Shown: positions 38,384-48,525 of the stretch, in pieces
How the letters are laid out: each line of letters opens with the position of its first letter
Position numbering within the stretch: position 1 is the first letter of the stretch
Assembly: GCF_001870485.1 (NCBI RefSeq)
Contig: NZ_MDKE01000066.1
Span: 1 to 64,000 of the forward strand
DNA from: Oceanisphaera psychrotolerans
Lineage (GTDB): Bacteria > Pseudomonadota > Gammaproteobacteria > Enterobacterales > Aeromonadaceae
Reading direction: 5' to 3'
Length of the DNA stretch: 64,000 bases
Made by a program: the position numbers and the translations under genes
Notes under the pieces: generated by a model
Told to the model about the DNA's origin: nothing
Seen by the model: the letters and a program-made list of their open reading frames with translations, nothing else
Databases searched by the model: none

Positions 38384-39100
38384 TCAGTACTCGGCGTTAT
38401 GGTAGACGTTCTGTACGTCGTCCACATCGTCCAGCATATCGAGGAAACGCTCCAGCTGGGCCACATCGTCGCCGGTCACTTCAACCGTGGTCTGGGGTAC
38501 GAACTGGATGGCATCCACGTCGAAGTCGATGCCTTCAAAGGCTTCCATCAGTGCCTGCTTGGCCTTGAAGTACTCGGTATGAGGGGCAAAAACGGTGATC
38601 TTGCCGTCTTCGAGCTCGATGTCGGTCACGTCCACATCGGCCATCATCAGCGCTTCAAGCACGGCGTCTTCATCGTCGCCGTCAAAGACCAGAATGGCAC
38701 AGTGATCGAACATGTGGCCGACGCTGCCGGAGGTGCCGAGCTTGGCCTTGACCTTGTTGAAGCACTGGCGCACATCGCCGATGGTGCGGTTGGGGTTGTC
38801 GGTCAGACAGTCGACAATCACCAGGCAGTTGCCGGGGCCGAAGCCTTCGTAGCGGGCCGGCGAAAAGTCTTCACCGGCACCACTGGTGGCTTTTTGCAGT
38901 GCTTTTTCGATGACATGGGCAGGTACCTGATCTTTCTTGGCGCGTTCTATCAGGCCACGCAAGCTCAGGTTGCCGTCCGGGTCGGCGCCACCGGATTTGG
39001 CTACAACGTAGATTTCACGGCCGTACTTGCTGTAGACCTTGCTCTTGGCATTCGCCGTCTTGGCGATGGATTCTTTGCGGTTTTGATAGGCTCTGCCCAT
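38384..39100 (-). CDS. YebC/PmpR family DNA-binding regulator, YeeN-like
   Basis: A 238-residue YebC-fold protein. The N-terminus [20 protein letters not shown] and [18 protein letters not shown] resemble the YeeN branch rather than YebC itself (which starts MAGHSKWANI). The middle [20 protein letters not shown] and an acidic C-terminal part ([20 protein letters not shown]) are typical. Members are nucleoid-associated transcription regulators or ribosome-linked factors. It is a single gene with its own terminator. Confidence 0.93.
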   Translation of the reverse strand: MGRAYQNRKESIAKTANAKSKVYSKYGREIYVVAKSGGADPDGNLSLRGLIERAKKDQVPAHVIEKALQKATSGAGEDFSPARYEGFGPGNCLVIVDCLTDNPNRTIGDVRQCFNKVKAKLGTSGSVGHMFDHCAILVFDGDDEDAVLEALMMADVDVTDIELEDGKITVFAPHTEYFKAKQALMEAFEGIDFDVDAIQFVPQTTVEVTGDDVAQLERFLDMLDDVDDVQNVYHNAEY

Positions 39101-39203
39101 GGGATGGTCTCGTTGTTCATCGGAAGAGGCCGAATTTTACACACAGAAAAGCGGCAGATCTATTTTCCTGTCTCCTGCCGCCTCGTTTTCCTGCCCCTCA
39201 TCG

Positions 39204-39926
39204 TCAATAACCGGCGAATTCTTCGGTACGCAGCTGCGCTTCGGCGACCCCGGCATCAACCAGCATGGTTTTCATCGCCGCCACCAGGCCGGGAGGCCCG
39301 TCCAGATAATAAAGGGGCCTGGCCAGGTCCGTCAGATGCCGGTTCAGCATGGCCTTATCCACATGGCCGCGCTCGCCTTGCCAGTGCTGTGCCGACTGCC
39401 CGGCCTGGGTCATGGTGGCCACCAGCATGCAATGAGAGCTGATGGCACAAGCCTGGGTCAGTTCATCGAGAAAAGCCGCATCTTCCGGCCGGCGGTTGGC
39501 GTAAAACAGCGTCATCTGCCGGCCCTGGCTCTCCGCCATGGCCTGCAACAGCATGCTTCTCACCGGCGTGATGCCGATACCGCCGGTAATGAACACCAGC
39601 TCCCGGGCCGGGTCGGCGGGAAGGGTAAAATCACCATAGGGGCCCTTGAGGGTGAACTCGGCCCCCGGCGTCAGGGCGCTCAGCACCCGCTTGAAGGCGC
39701 TGTCTCTGATGCGGGTCGCGAACATCAGTTCGGACTCGGCAGGGGCGGAAGCCAGGGACAGGATACGACCGTTACCCTCGTCGTCGGTTTCGGGCGGATC
39801 GACCAGCACCAGACGAGCGCACTGGCCGGCCTGGAAGCTGAAATCATCGGGCTTGTCGAAATACAGTGCCAGGGTGCCTTCGGCAACCTGCTGCTTGCGT
39901 TTGAGTTTGAGCTGATAACCGGCCAT
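39204..39926 (-). CDS. FAD/NAD(P)-binding ferredoxin reductase-like oxidoreductase
   Basis: A 240-residue FNR-like protein. The FAD domain has RILSLASAPAESELMFATR (RxxS-type flavin motif) and FTLKGPYGDFTL. The NAD(P) domain has LVFITGGIGITPVRSMLLQ, MTLFYANRRPEDAAF and YYLDGPPGLVAAMKTML, and the protein ends in EEFAGY. There is no iron-sulfur domain, so it needs an external partner. The ATG at 39926 follows AAGGAG at 8 bp; the GTG at 39935 sits on the ribosome site. It is probably cotranscribed with the small gene at 39950. Confidence 0.88.
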   Translation of the reverse strand: MAGYQLKLKRKQQVAEGTLALYFDKPDDFSFQAGQCARLVLVDPPETDDEGNGRILSLASAPAESELMFATRIRDSAFKRVLSALTPGAEFTLKGPYGDFTLPADPARELVFITGGIGITPVRSMLLQAMAESQGRQMTLFYANRRPEDAAFLDELTQACAISSHCMLVATMTQAGQSAQHWQGERGHVDKAMLNRHLTDLARPLYYLDGPPGLVAAMKTMLVDAGVAEAQLRTEEFAGY

Positions 39927-39949
39927 GGCCGACACTCCTTCTGCCCGGC

Positions 39950-40270
39950 TCAGGCCTCGATATCCAGCTCGATGCCGGCGCTGTCCTCCGGGCTACGGTA
40001 ACGCCGGTTGATAACATCGAGCCGCCGGCTCATGGCAGGGTTGGCACCAATCGGACAGAATCCCCCCCGATGCAGCCCCAGCCAGGCTTCGAAGGCGGCC
40101 TGTCGCCGATCCCGCTCGCGATCCTGATGACGTGACCGAATGGCCGCATAGGGCTGTACCGCCGTGATCACCGGTATTACCGGACGGCGCGCCTGGTCGG
40201 CCTTGGCCGCTTCGGTACCGGGCTGGACCAGGTTGGGTAACATCGTGGGCAAGATTACCGGTATTGCCAT
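39950..40270 (-). CDS. Hypothetical protein upstream of the oxidoreductase
   Basis: Not recognised. It encodes 106 residues from an ATG at 40270 that follows GGAGG at 9 bp. The start is hydrophobic (MAIPVILPTMLPNLVQPG) and the middle basic/acidic (IRSRHQDRERDRRQAAFEAW). There is no clear membrane helix beyond the N-terminus. It ends 23 bp before the oxidoreductase start, so the two are likely an operon. Confidence 0.6.
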   Translation of the reverse strand: MAIPVILPTMLPNLVQPGTEAAKADQARRPVIPVITAVQPYAAIRSRHQDRERDRRQAAFEAWLGLHRGGFCPIGANPAMSRRLDVINRRYRSPEDSAGIELDIEA

Positions 40271-40360
40271 TGCAGCCAGCCTCCCTGTATGAGTCACCTG
40301 AGTATGGCCAAGATCGGTGGGTTTGGCCTGTTTGTCGCCGCCCCTGCGTCCGCGGGTTGA

Positions 40361-41140
40361 TCAAGCCCGATGATTCAACAGGAAAGCCCTGATCCTTTCG
40401 GCGGTCGCATCCGGGTGCGAGATAAAAGCCGCATGCGATGCCTTGGGCTCGACGTGGCTCTGACTGTGCGGCGCCAGCTCATCCACCAGGGTGATGGTTT
40501 TTTTCGGCACCAGACCATCGAGCCGACCATAGAGGCGCAGCATGGGTAACTGCAACGATGCCAGCCGGGCCCTCAGGTCCACTTCGCCCAGCAGGGTCAG
40601 GCCGGCAGCCAGCGCTGCCGGGTCCGGCGCCGGCTTCTCGGACAGGCTGTCGCGCAGCTGACGGATATCCTCCCGGGCGTGCTCGCTGCCCATGGCCTGC
40701 AAGGCCAGAAAGCGATTGACCACCTGCCGGTGATCCTCTGCCAGTTGCTGCTCAAAGGTCGCCAGCACCTGTGGTTTGATGCCGGGCCAGCCGTCCTCGG
40801 CCACAAACCGGGGTGAGCTGGCCAGGGTAATCAGGCTGCTCACCCGCTCCGGCGCCTGCAACGCGGCATGGGTGGCGACCAGCCCGCCCAGCGACCAGCC
40901 CAGCCAGGCCGCCTGAGCGGGCACCGCCTCCAGCACGGCACTGCCCCAGTCATCGAGGCCGGCATGCTTCGGCAATGCCGGGCTGTGGCCGAACCCCGGC
41001 AGGTCGACCAGGTGCAGCCGAAAGTCGGCCTCCAGTCGCTGCGCCAGTCCCTGCCAGACGGCGCCATTCATGCCCCAGCCGTGCAACAACACCAGATCCG
41101 GCCCCCGGCCACGCCGCTCTACATATACACTCATTTTCAA
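40361..41140 (-). CDS. bioH: Pimeloyl-ACP methyl ester carboxylesterase
   Basis: A 259-residue alpha/beta hydrolase with oxyanion-loop LLHGWGMNGAVW, nucleophile elbow GWSLGG, acid YGRLDGLVP and catalytic His in KASHAAFIS, all as in BioH. BioH removes the methyl group from pimeloyl-ACP methyl ester in biotin synthesis. It is divergent from a ComF/GntX gene, the same neighbourhood as in Enterobacterales (bioH-gntX-nfuA). The alternative start at 41134 differs by two residues. Confidence 0.93.
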   Translation of the reverse strand: MKMSVYVERRGRGPDLVLLHGWGMNGAVWQGLAQRLEADFRLHLVDLPGFGHSPALPKHAGLDDWGSAVLEAVPAQAAWLGWSLGGLVATHAALQAPERVSSLITLASSPRFVAEDGWPGIKPQVLATFEQQLAEDHRQVVNRFLALQAMGSEHAREDIRQLRDSLSEKPAPDPAALAAGLTLLGEVDLRARLASLQLPMLRLYGRLDGLVPKKTITLVDELAPHSQSHVEPKASHAAFISHPDATAERIRAFLLNHRA

Positions 41141-41162
41141 ACCCCGTTATCTTGATACCGCC

Positions 41163-41858
41163 ATGATAAGACGGCTGACCGCTCGCTTACAATCCGGCAC
41201 CCTCAGGTGGGGTCAGTGCCTGCTGTGCCGGCACGACTGCGAACAGCAGCCACTGATCTGCCGCCAGTGTCGGGACGAACTGCCGCAACTGGAACGGCCC
41301 TGCCCGCTATGCGCCTTTCCACTGGCGGTGGCAGATGCTCATTGCGGCCATTGTCAGCGCCGGCCGCCACCCTGGCAGCGGATGCAGGTGCTGGCCGACT
41401 TCGAGCCGCCTTATCCTCGCCTGATCCACGCCCTCAAATATCACCGGCAAGCGCTGAACGGCCGTCTGCTCGGTCAACTGCTGGCCCGGCGACTGGAGCC
41501 CCCCTACCCGGAGGTCATTCTGCCGGTGCCCCTGCACTGGTGGCGGCAACTGCGCCGGGGCTATAACCAGGCCACCGAAATGGCCCGGGGTCTGCAGGAG
41601 GTACTGGATATTCCGGTGAATCACCGGTGCTTGCGTCGCCATCGAATGACCGCTTCCCAGACTCACCTCAACCGCCGCCAACGGCGACAGAATCTGCGCG
41701 GCGCCTTCAGCGCCCGCCCCATGGCGTACCGTCATGTGGCGCTACTTGACGATGTGATCACCACCGGCACCACCATGGCCGAGCTGACCCGGCTATTGCA
41801 CCGTCAGGGCGTCACCCGGGTGGAAGTGTGGGCTGCCTGCCGGACTCTTGAACACTGA
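41163..41858 (+). CDS. ComF/GntX family phosphoribosyltransferase-like protein
   Basis: A 231-residue protein with an N-terminal zinc-ribbon-like set of cysteines (CLLCRHDC, CRQC, CPLC, CGHC) and a C-terminal PRTase-type domain (VPLHWWRQLRRGYNQATEMA, ALLDDVITTGTTMAELTR). ComF proteins take part in DNA uptake in competent bacteria; the enterobacterial homologue GntX has been linked to growth on DNA. It lies between bioH and nfuA. The start at 41163 (MIRRLTARLQ) begins just after the divergent bioH region. Confidence 0.9.
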   Translation: MIRRLTARLQSGTLRWGQCLLCRHDCEQQPLICRQCRDELPQLERPCPLCAFPLAVADAHCGHCQRRPPPWQRMQVLADFEPPYPRLIHALKYHRQALNGRLLGQLLARRLEPPYPEVILPVPLHWWRQLRRGYNQATEMARGLQEVLDIPVNHRCLRRHRMTASQTHLNRRQRRQNLRGAFSARPMAYRHVALLDDVITTGTTMAELTRLLHRQGVTRVEVWAACRTLEH

Positions 41859-41929
41859 CGGCTATTCAAGCGCCAGCAACAAGAGTATGATAAAAGTTGA
41901 GTTGTTTAGTCAGGTTTACGAGGATAGCG

Positions 41930-42508
41930 ATGATTACGATTTCCGAAACCGCCCAGGCACACTTCCGCAAGCTGTTGTCGCAACAGCCGGAAGGCACCAA
42001 TATCCGGGTGTTTGTGGTTAACCCGGGCACTCCCAACGCCGAATGCGGCGTTTCCTACTGCCCGCCCGATGCCGTCGATCATGACGATATGCATCTGCCG
42101 TTCGAGGGCTTTGAGGCGGTCGTGGATCAGCAGAGCGTCTCTTTTCTGGACGCCGCCGAAATCGATTTTGTCAGTGACCAGATGGGCTCTCAGCTCACGC
42201 TGAAAGCACCCAACGCCAAGATGGCCAAGGTGCCGGATAACGCGCCGCTGGCGGATCGGGTCGAGTATGTGCTGCAGTCCCAGATCAACCCGGGGCTGGC
42301 CAGTCACGGCGGCAAGGTGGTACTGACCGAAATCACGCCGGATGGCCTGGCCATTCTGCAGTTCGGCGGTGGCTGTAACGGCTGCTCCATGGTCGATGTC
42401 ACCCTGAAGGAAGGTATCGAGAAGCAGATGCTCGAACTGTTCCCGGGTGAACTGACCGGCGTACGTGATGCCACCGAGCATGAGCGCGGCGAGCATTCCT
42501 ACTACTGA
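41930..42508 (+). CDS. nfuA: Fe-S cluster carrier/biogenesis protein NfuA
   Basis: A 192-residue protein with an N-terminal degenerate A-type domain ([18 protein letters not shown]…) and a C-terminal Nfu domain with the cluster-binding CxxC ([11 protein letters not shown]). It delivers Fe-S clusters to client proteins, particularly under oxidative or iron stress. The ATG at 41930 follows AGGA; an upstream in-frame extension to 41897 is unsupported. A bidirectional terminator follows. Confidence 0.95.
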   Translation: MITISETAQAHFRKLLSQQPEGTNIRVFVVNPGTPNAECGVSYCPPDAVDHDDMHLPFEGFEAVVDQQSVSFLDAAEIDFVSDQMGSQLTLKAPNAKMAKVPDNAPLADRVEYVLQSQINPGLASHGGKVVLTEITPDGLAILQFGGGCNGCSMVDVTLKEGIEKQMLELFPGELTGVRDATEHERGEHSYY

Positions 42509-42526
42509 GTTCACCACTCGGAGAGT

Positions 42527-42556
42527 AAAAAGGGAGCCAACATGGCTCCCTTTTTT
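42527..42556. terminator. Bidirectional terminator between nfuA and gpsA
   Basis: AAAAAGGGAGCC / GGCTCCCTTTTTT with loop AACAT lies between convergent genes and has an A-run and a T-run on either side. Confidence 0.9.
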
Positions 42557-42591
42557 GTGTGCCGCCTCTGCGGCTGCCCGCTGTCAGCGAG

Positions 42592-43596
42592 TTACTCCGC
42601 CTTGCGATCCCGGCTCAGCAGGGCCATGGCCGCTTCTTTGGCGTTCTTGCCCTGATACAGCACCTGATAGACCTGCTCGCAGATGGGCATTTCCACGCCG
42701 TGGCGCGCCGCCAGTTGGTGCACTTCGGCGGCATTGCGGTAGCCTTCCACCACCTGGCCGATTTCGGTCATCGCAGCCTGCACGTCCTGTCCCCGGCCCA
42801 GAGCCAGACCAAAACGGCGGTTACGCGACTGATTGTCGGTGCAGGTCAGCACCAGGTCACCCAGTCCGGCCATACCCATGAAGGTTTCCTGTCTGGCACC
42901 CAGCGCCACACCCAGGCGCTGCAGCTCCACCAGGCCACGGGTGATGAGCGCCGTGCGGGCATTGGCGCCGAAGCCCAGGCCATCGGCCAGGCCGGCGCCG
43001 ATGGCAATGACGTTTTTCACCGCTCCGCCCAACTGCAATCCCACCATGTCGTCATTGAGATAAACCCGGAACGAACGGTCACAATGCACCAGGTCAGCCA
43101 GATCTCTGGCAAAGTCACTGTCGGTGGAAGCCAGTGAAATGGCGGTTGGCAGCCCCATGGCCAGCTCTTTGGCGAAGGTCGGCCCCGACAGCGCCGCCAG
43201 CGGGATCTCGGGCCCGAGAATCTCCCGGGCCACATCCTGAAGCAGGCTGCCGGTCGCCGGATCCAGCCCCTTGGTGGCCCAGGCAATACGACTGTCGGTA
43301 CGCAGGAACGGCTTTATCTGTTTCAGCACATCGGCAAATACATGGCTCGGCACCACAATCAGCAAATCACGACTGGCCTGCACCACCTGCTGCAGGCTGG
43401 CCCGGGGGCTCAGGCTGTCGGGAAAGGCGGCGTCGGGCAGAAACACCTTGTTGCAGCGCTCGGCGGCCAGGGTCGCCACCTGCTCGGGCCTGTGACTCCA
43501 CAGCAGGGTTGGGTGACCATTGCGCGAGATGGCAATGGCCAGTGCCGTACCATAGGAGCCGGCACCCAGAACCGAGATGGCGGCATCCTTGTTCAT
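42592..43596 (-). CDS. gpsA: Glycerol-3-phosphate dehydrogenase [NAD(P)+]
   Basis: A 334-residue enzyme with the N-terminal dinucleotide motif [15 protein letters not shown], the substrate-binding region [18 protein letters not shown] and catalytic Lys context [20 protein letters not shown]. It reduces dihydroxyacetone phosphate to sn-glycerol-3-phosphate for phospholipid synthesis. It overlaps the secB stop by 1 bp, giving a secB-gpsA coupling as in E. coli. Confidence 0.95.
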   Translation of the reverse strand: MNKDAAISVLGAGSYGTALAIAISRNGHPTLLWSHRPEQVATLAAERCNKVFLPDAAFPDSLSPRASLQQVVQASRDLLIVVPSHVFADVLKQIKPFLRTDSRIAWATKGLDPATGSLLQDVAREILGPEIPLAALSGPTFAKELAMGLPTAISLASTDSDFARDLADLVHCDRSFRVYLNDDMVGLQLGGAVKNVIAIGAGLADGLGFGANARTALITRGLVELQRLGVALGARQETFMGMAGLGDLVLTCTDNQSRNRRFGLALGRGQDVQAAMTEIGQVVEGYRNAAEVHQLAARHGVEMPICEQVYQVLYQGKNAKEAAMALLSRDRKAE

Positions 43597-44075
43597 CAGG
43601 CATCCGCCTGCTGTTGCTGGGCACGCTGTACGTGGGCGGCAAACAGGGCATCGAAGTTCACCGGCGCCAGGTTCAGCTGCGGGAAGGAGCCCTTGCCCAC
43701 CAGGCTACTCACGGTTTCGCGGGCGTAGGGGAACAGGATATTGGGACAGAAGGAGCCCAGGCAGTGAGCCAGTTGCGGCTCGGCCATGTTGCCGATGGTA
43801 AAGATACCGGCCTGCTGAATTTCGCACAGATAGACGGTTTCACCTTCGCCCATCTGGCAGGTAACGGTCAGGGTCAGCACCACTTCGAATACGTTGTCAT
43901 TCAGACGGGCACTCTTGGTGTCCAGATCCAGCTTGACCTCGGGCTTCCATTCTTTCTGGAATACCAGCGGGGTGGAGGGCGCCTCGAAAGATACGTCCTT
44001 CAGGTAGACACGCTGGATCTGAAATTCAACCTGTTGCTGGGCGTCGGTGTTAGCGCCGTTTGCTGCTTCAGCCAT
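43596..44075 (-). CDS. secB: Protein-export chaperone SecB
   Basis: A 159-residue SecB with [30 protein letters not shown] and the conserved [19 protein letters not shown]. It forms a tetramer that holds preproteins unfolded for SecA. It lies between yibN and gpsA in the conserved order. Confidence 0.95.
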   Translation of the reverse strand: MAEAANGANTDAQQQVEFQIQRVYLKDVSFEAPSTPLVFQKEWKPEVKLDLDTKSARLNDNVFEVVLTLTVTCQMGEGETVYLCEIQQAGIFTIGNMAEPQLAHCLGSFCPNILFPYARETVSSLVGKGSFPQLNLAPVNFDALFAAHVQRAQQQQADA

Positions 44076-44105
44076 GATGATATCCTTATAGTATGAATTG
44101 AGAGA

Positions 44106-44534
44106 TTAACGTTTGGTCACCGGCAGGTTCTGGCTGCGCCAGTCTGCCATGCCGCCACGCAGGGCGTGAACCTGTTTGAAGCCAGCCTTGGTCAATACAC
44201 GACCCACACCACCGGTGGTCATGCCGGCTTCGCATACCAGCACCAACGGCTTGTCCTGATATTTTTCGATCAGGTTCAGGTTGTTGGCCTTGAGCTGAGC
44301 GGCGGGTACATTGATGGCGCCGGCGATATGGCCCTTGCGAAATTCCTCGGCAGACCGCACATCCACTACCACTGCATCCTGCTTGTTGATGAGCAGAACC
44401 GCTTGCTGGGAGGCGACTATCTGCACCTTGGTCAGTTTGGACATCAGGGTCATGTAAATGACCGCAGCAACCAGGCCCAGCCAGACCGCACTCAACATGG
44501 GATGACTGGCGGCAAAATCGAGATACTCTTGCAT
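44106..44534 (-). CDS. yibN: Rhodanese-like domain membrane protein (YibN)
   Basis: A 142-residue protein with one N-terminal TM segment ([19 protein letters not shown]) and a single rhodanese domain ([20 protein letters not shown]) whose active-site Cys is in [13 protein letters not shown]. It is probably an inner-membrane sulfurtransferase with a cytoplasmic domain. It is the first gene of the yibN-secB-gpsA run and is divergent from gpmI, as in enterobacteria. Confidence 0.92.
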   Translation of the reverse strand: MQEYLDFAASHPMLSAVWLGLVAAVIYMTLMSKLTKVQIVASQQAVLLINKQDAVVVDVRSAEEFRKGHIAGAINVPAAQLKANNLNLIEKYQDKPLVLVCEAGMTTGGVGRVLTKAGFKQVHALRGGMADWRSQNLPVTKR

Positions 44535-44753
44535 GATGTTACTTCTTTAGAGTCAAAATACGGAAAAGCCCGAGTATACATGGGGTATCGGCAAATAACA
44601 GCCGCCCGATCCCGATCGCCACCCTCCGCCAGCGGCTGCGGGAATGGCCGCCAGTCTGCGGCTGGAGACAAAATCGACAACTGTAGTAATATAACGAGAG
44701 TTTCAGTCTCTTCGACCTCAACTTTCACATCACAACATATAGGGTTACATGAT

Positions 44754-46286
44754 ATGAACGCGACCAAAAAGCCCCTGGTGCTCATCATTATGGATGGCTG
44801 GGGATATAGTGAAAAAACGGAACACAACGCCATTCACACCGCGCGTACCCCGGTACTCGACGGCCTGATGAAGCATCGCCCCTCGATGCTGATTTCCACC
44901 TCCGGCCACGATGTGGGTCTGCCCGACGGTCAGATGGGTAACTCCGAAGTCGGCCACGTCAACATCGGTGCCGGTCGTATCGTCTATCAGGAACTGACCC
45001 GCATCGACAAAGCCATTGCAGACGGAGACTTCTTCACCAATCCGGTGCTGACGGCCACCGTCGACGGCGCTGTCACCAAGGGCAAGGCGGTACATATCAT
45101 GGGCCTGCTGTCCCCGGGTGGCGTGCACAGCCATGAAGACCAGATCGCCGCCATGGTCCAGTTGGCCGCCGACCGCGGTGCCGAACACATTTACCTGCAC
45201 GGTTTTCTCGATGGCCGGGATGTGGCCCCCCGCTCCGCCCAGGCGTCCATCGAACGGTTCGATACCCTGTTTGCCAAACTGGGCAAGGGCCGGCTGGCCT
45301 CCATCGTCGGTCGCTACTTCGCCATGGACAGGGATAATCGCTGGGATCGGGTGCAAAGCGCCTATGATCTGCTGACCCAGGGTCAGGCCGAGTATCACTT
45401 TGCCAGCGGTGTCGACGCGCTGCAGGCCGCCTATGCCCGGGAAGAAAACGACGAATTCGTCAAAGCCACCACGGTCGGTGAGCCGGTAGCGATGCAGGAC
45501 GGCGATGCGGTCATCTTCATGAACTTCCGCGCCGACCGGGCCCGGGAACTGACTCGCGCCTTCGTGCAGGACGACTTTACCGGCTTTCAACGCAGCAAGC
45601 GTCCGGCCCTGAGCGACTTCGTGATGCTCACCGAATATGCCGACGATATTCACACCACCTGCGCCTATCCGCCTGAGTCGCTGCCCAATACCCTCGGCGA
45701 ATGGCTGGCGGCGCATGGCAAGACTCAGCTGCGTATTTCCGAGACCGAAAAATACGCTCACGTCACCTTCTTCTTCAACGGCGGCCGGGAAGCATGCTTC
45801 GACGGCGAGCAGCGCGAGCTGATCCCCAGCCCCCAGGTGGCCACCTACGATCTGCAGCCGGAAATGAATGCCGAACTGCTCACCGACAAGCTGGTTGCCG
45901 CCATCAAGAGCCAGGAATTCGACGTCATCATCTGTAACTACCCCAACGGCGACATGGTTGGCCACACCGGGGTGTTCGAGGCGGCGGTCAGAGCCTGTGA
46001 AGCCGTGGATACCTCCATCGGACGAGTGGTGAGCGCGCTGGAAGAAGTCGGCGGCGAAGCACTGATCACCGCCGATCACGGCAATGCCGAACAGATGATC
46101 AACCCGGAAACGGGCGAGGTGCAGACCTCTCATACCAACCTGCCGGTGCCGCTGATCTACGTGGGTCGCGAGGCCACTCCGGCGGCCAAGGGACGACTGT
46201 CGGATCTGGCGCCGACCATGCTGAGTCTGCTGGGTATGGAAATCCCCGAGCAAATGACTGGCCAGCCTCTGATGGTTCTGAAATAA
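44754..46286 (+). CDS. gpmI: 2,3-bisphosphoglycerate-independent phosphoglycerate mutase
   Basis: A 510-residue alkaline-phosphatase-superfamily enzyme. It has [10 protein letters not shown], the phospho-acceptor Ser in [14 protein letters not shown], and late metal sites ([24 protein letters not shown]). It interconverts 3- and 2-phosphoglycerate in glycolysis with two Mn2+. The ATG at 44754 ([12 protein letters not shown]) follows AGGGTTAC; longer in-frame starts are unsupported. envC follows after 10 bp. Confidence 0.95.
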   Translation: MNATKKPLVLIIMDGWGYSEKTEHNAIHTARTPVLDGLMKHRPSMLISTSGHDVGLPDGQMGNSEVGHVNIGAGRIVYQELTRIDKAIADGDFFTNPVLTATVDGAVTKGKAVHIMGLLSPGGVHSHEDQIAAMVQLAADRGAEHIYLHGFLDGRDVAPRSAQASIERFDTLFAKLGKGRLASIVGRYFAMDRDNRWDRVQSAYDLLTQGQAEYHFASGVDALQAAYAREENDEFVKATTVGEPVAMQDGDAVIFMNFRADRARELTRAFVQDDFTGFQRSKRPALSDFVMLTEYADDIHTTCAYPPESLPNTLGEWLAAHGKTQLRISETEKYAHVTFFFNGGREACFDGEQRELIPSPQVATYDLQPEMNAELLTDKLVAAIKSQEFDVIICNYPNGDMVGHTGVFEAAVRACEAVDTSIGRVVSALEEVGGEALITADHGNAEQMINPETGEVQTSHTNLPVPLIYVGREATPAAKGRLSDLAPTMLSLLGMEIPEQMTGQPLMVLK

Positions 46287-46296
46287 TCAGGCCCAT

Positions 46297-47523
46297 ATGG
46301 GCAAACAACGACTGATCGTTTCATTATTGCTGCTAAGCACCGGCCTGATGGCCGGTGCTTTCGCTTGGGCGAATGACAGCAAGGACCTCAAGAACGTTCA
46401 GGGCCAGATCGCCAGCCAGAAGCAGGAACTGCAACAGCAGAAAAAGCAGCTGAGCGAGTTACAGCAACAACTCGCCAAAGATGAACAAGCCATTTCCAAC
46501 CTGGCCCGGGAGCTGAACCAGACCCAGAAAAAGCTGACAGAAAACGAAACCGCCCTCGCCCGTCTGGACAAAGAGCACCAGGCCCTGAACCAACAGGCCG
46601 AACAACAGCAGCAGTTGCTCGCAGAACAGCTCAGAGCCGCCTATCAGAATGGCCGCCACGACTACGTGAAATTACTGCTCAACGGCCAGGACAGCACCGA
46701 AATAGACCGGCTGCTGCATTACTATGCCCATATCAACCAGGCCCGGGCCGACGCGCTGCAACAGCTGACTCGCACCCGTGAGCAGTTGGCAGACAACCGC
46801 CGCCAGGCCGAACAAAGCCGCAACCAGCTCAACCAGCTGCTGACCCGGCAACAGACCGAGCGGCAAAAATTGAGTGAGCAACAGGCCAAACGCAGCCAGA
46901 CCGCCAAGCAATTCAATGCCGCGCTCGACCAGAGCAATCAGCGCCTGAACAACCTGCAACAGGCCGCCAACCATCTGGAACAACAGATCAAGGCCGCCCA
47001 GCAAAGAGCCGCCAGGGAACAGGCGGCGCGAGAGCGTGCCGCCCGGGAACAGGCCGAGCGGGAACGACTGGCCCAACCGCAAGGTGGCACCGGCAGAACA
47101 CCGGTGGTGGCCAAAACCAGTGGCAACCTCGCCGGTCTGGCCAAGGGCACCCTGCCCTGGCCGCTCAAGGGATCACTGATCCATCGCTTCGGCGCCGCCC
47201 GCACCAGCCAGCTGAACTGGAAAGGCCTGTTGATCGGTGCCCCTGTCGGCAAGGAAGTCAGCGCCATCGCCAACGGCCAGGTCGTCTACGCCGACTGGCT
47301 CAGTGGTTTCGGCATGGTGATGGTGATCGATCACGGCAAGGGCTACATGAGCCTCTATGGCCATAATCAGTCCCTGCTGCGCAACCCCGGTGACAGGGTC
47401 AAGGCCGGTCAGGCCATCGCCCTGAGTGGTGAAAGCGGAGGCCAGGACAAATCCGGCCTTTACTTCGAAATCCGCTATCAGGGCCAGGCCATCGATCCCT
47501 TGCCCTGGCTGACACGAGGCTGA
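46297..47523 (+). CDS. envC: Murein hydrolase activator EnvC
   Basis: A 408-residue protein with a signal peptide (LLSTGLMAGAFAWA), a long coiled coil (about residues 25-255, rich in Gln/Lys/Glu) and a C-terminal LytM/M23-like domain (GAPVGKEVSAIANGQVVYAD, GMVMVIDHGKGYMSLYGH). The domain lacks the full set of M23 zinc ligands, as expected of EnvC, which activates AmiA/AmiB rather than cutting peptidoglycan itself. FtsE and FtsX, which recruit EnvC in E. coli, are encoded at 53.5-55.1 kb. Confidence 0.93.
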   Translation: MGKQRLIVSLLLLSTGLMAGAFAWANDSKDLKNVQGQIASQKQELQQQKKQLSELQQQLAKDEQAISNLARELNQTQKKLTENETALARLDKEHQALNQQAEQQQQLLAEQLRAAYQNGRHDYVKLLLNGQDSTEIDRLLHYYAHINQARADALQQLTRTREQLADNRRQAEQSRNQLNQLLTRQQTERQKLSEQQAKRSQTAKQFNAALDQSNQRLNNLQQAANHLEQQIKAAQQRAAREQAARERAAREQAERERLAQPQGGTGRTPVVAKTSGNLAGLAKGTLPWPLKGSLIHRFGAARTSQLNWKGLLIGAPVGKEVSAIANGQVVYADWLSGFGMVMVIDHGKGYMSLYGHNQSLLRNPGDRVKAGQAIALSGESGGQDKSGLYFEIRYQGQAIDPLPWLTRG

Positions 47524-47525
47524 CG

Positions 47526-47780
47526 TCAGCGCGTCGCCGACTCCAGCTCCTCTATCAGCCACAGCGCCTCGGCCTGACTGTCGCCGCACACATCCGGCAT
47601 GGCCTTGAAGGCGGCGCACACCGCCGGTCGTTCCGGCTTGCCGAACAGCGCACAGCGCATATCCTCCAATAAATGAAGGCAGGACTCACCGGCGGCCTTG
47701 CCATTCGGCATGCCCGGCAGCGGGCCACTGATACTGGGGGCGATACAGCAGGCACCACAACGACTACGACATTCCATCAA
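47526..47780 (-). CDS. YkgJ-family cysteine cluster protein
   Basis: An 84-residue protein with the Cys pattern CRSRCGACC near the N-terminus, then CLHLL, RCALFG, RPAVCAAF and VCGDS, consistent with a small metal or Fe-S binding YkgJ-type domain. Convergent with envC (stops 2 bp apart). The function is unknown. Confidence 0.83.
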   Translation of the reverse strand: MMECRSRCGACCIAPSISGPLPGMPNGKAAGESCLHLLEDMRCALFGKPERPAVCAAFKAMPDVCGDSQAEALWLIEELESATR

Positions 47781-47829
47781 ATCACCTCTCGACTGAGCGG
47801 CCAGTATACACCCTGTGATACCGTCAGGA

Positions 47830-48393
47830 TCAGTCCGGCTGCGTCAGCAGTGCCGCCAATGCCGATACATGGCCATCTTTCACACCCTGCCGGGCCAGCG
47901 CCTCGGCCAGATTGAGCAGGTACTCTCTATTACTGCCGCTGGGGCCATGAGCGCCGGCAATTTGCGCCGCCATGTCCAGCAGCGGAGCCTCGCCCAGAAA
48001 GGCGGCATTTTCCTCTGTGGCCAGATAAATCAATCCTTCCACCGTTGGCTGTGCATCGAAATGTACCGGCACCCGTTCGCGCAGATAGCCGTTTTTCTCC
48101 CGTATATCCAGCTGGGATAATACCTCGGGCCGAATGCGATAGGCCATGCCGTCACAGCAGGCACCGGGAGCGCGGACAAGGGTCACCACCCGCCCGGGAG
48201 CATCCGGGGTACCGCGATGGTCATGCGAGCCCTGCCAGAAGCGACGGCACCAGTCGTGGATCCGGGCCGGCCGGCGCTCCAGAAAGGGAAAGTCCGCCTT
48301 CCAGATCAGGGACCCGTAGCCGAACAGCCAGAAGGAGTCGTGATCGTCGAAGTGGGTCATGCGGCGATTGTGCAGGGTGGTGTCGAATGTCAT
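47830..48393 (-). CDS. ChaC-type gamma-glutamylcyclotransferase
   Basis: A 187-residue protein with the cyclotransferase loop FGYGSLIW and the ChaC blocks RFWQGSHDHRGTPDAPGRVV and LDIREKNGYLRE, where the Glu is the expected catalytic acid/base. ChaC enzymes cleave glutathione to 5-oxoproline and Cys-Gly. The start at 48393 has AAAGGAG somewhat far upstream (15 bp); the ATG at 48360 has none. It is divergent from the panZ-like gene. Confidence 0.9.
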   Translation of the reverse strand: MTFDTTLHNRRMTHFDDHDSFWLFGYGSLIWKADFPFLERRPARIHDWCRRFWQGSHDHRGTPDAPGRVVTLVRAPGACCDGMAYRIRPEVLSQLDIREKNGYLRERVPVHFDAQPTVEGLIYLATEENAAFLGEAPLLDMAAQIAGAHGPSGSNREYLLNLAEALARQGVKDGHVSALAALLTQPD

Positions 48394-48525
48394 GGTCAGC
48401 TTCTGTGCTCCTTTCCTGATACCGGACCCTCATGATGCTACGCCCGGCGTACGGTGTCGAATCCCGATCAAGCCGGGTCCGGCTTCATGATAAACTGGCG
48501 TTTTTTACGATACGGGATCGTTATC

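Noticed and set aside
44745-46253. Minus-strand open frame of about 500 codons opposite gpmI
   Set aside because: The plus strand encodes a textbook GpmI with all active-site motifs; the antisense frame is a GC-bias shadow.
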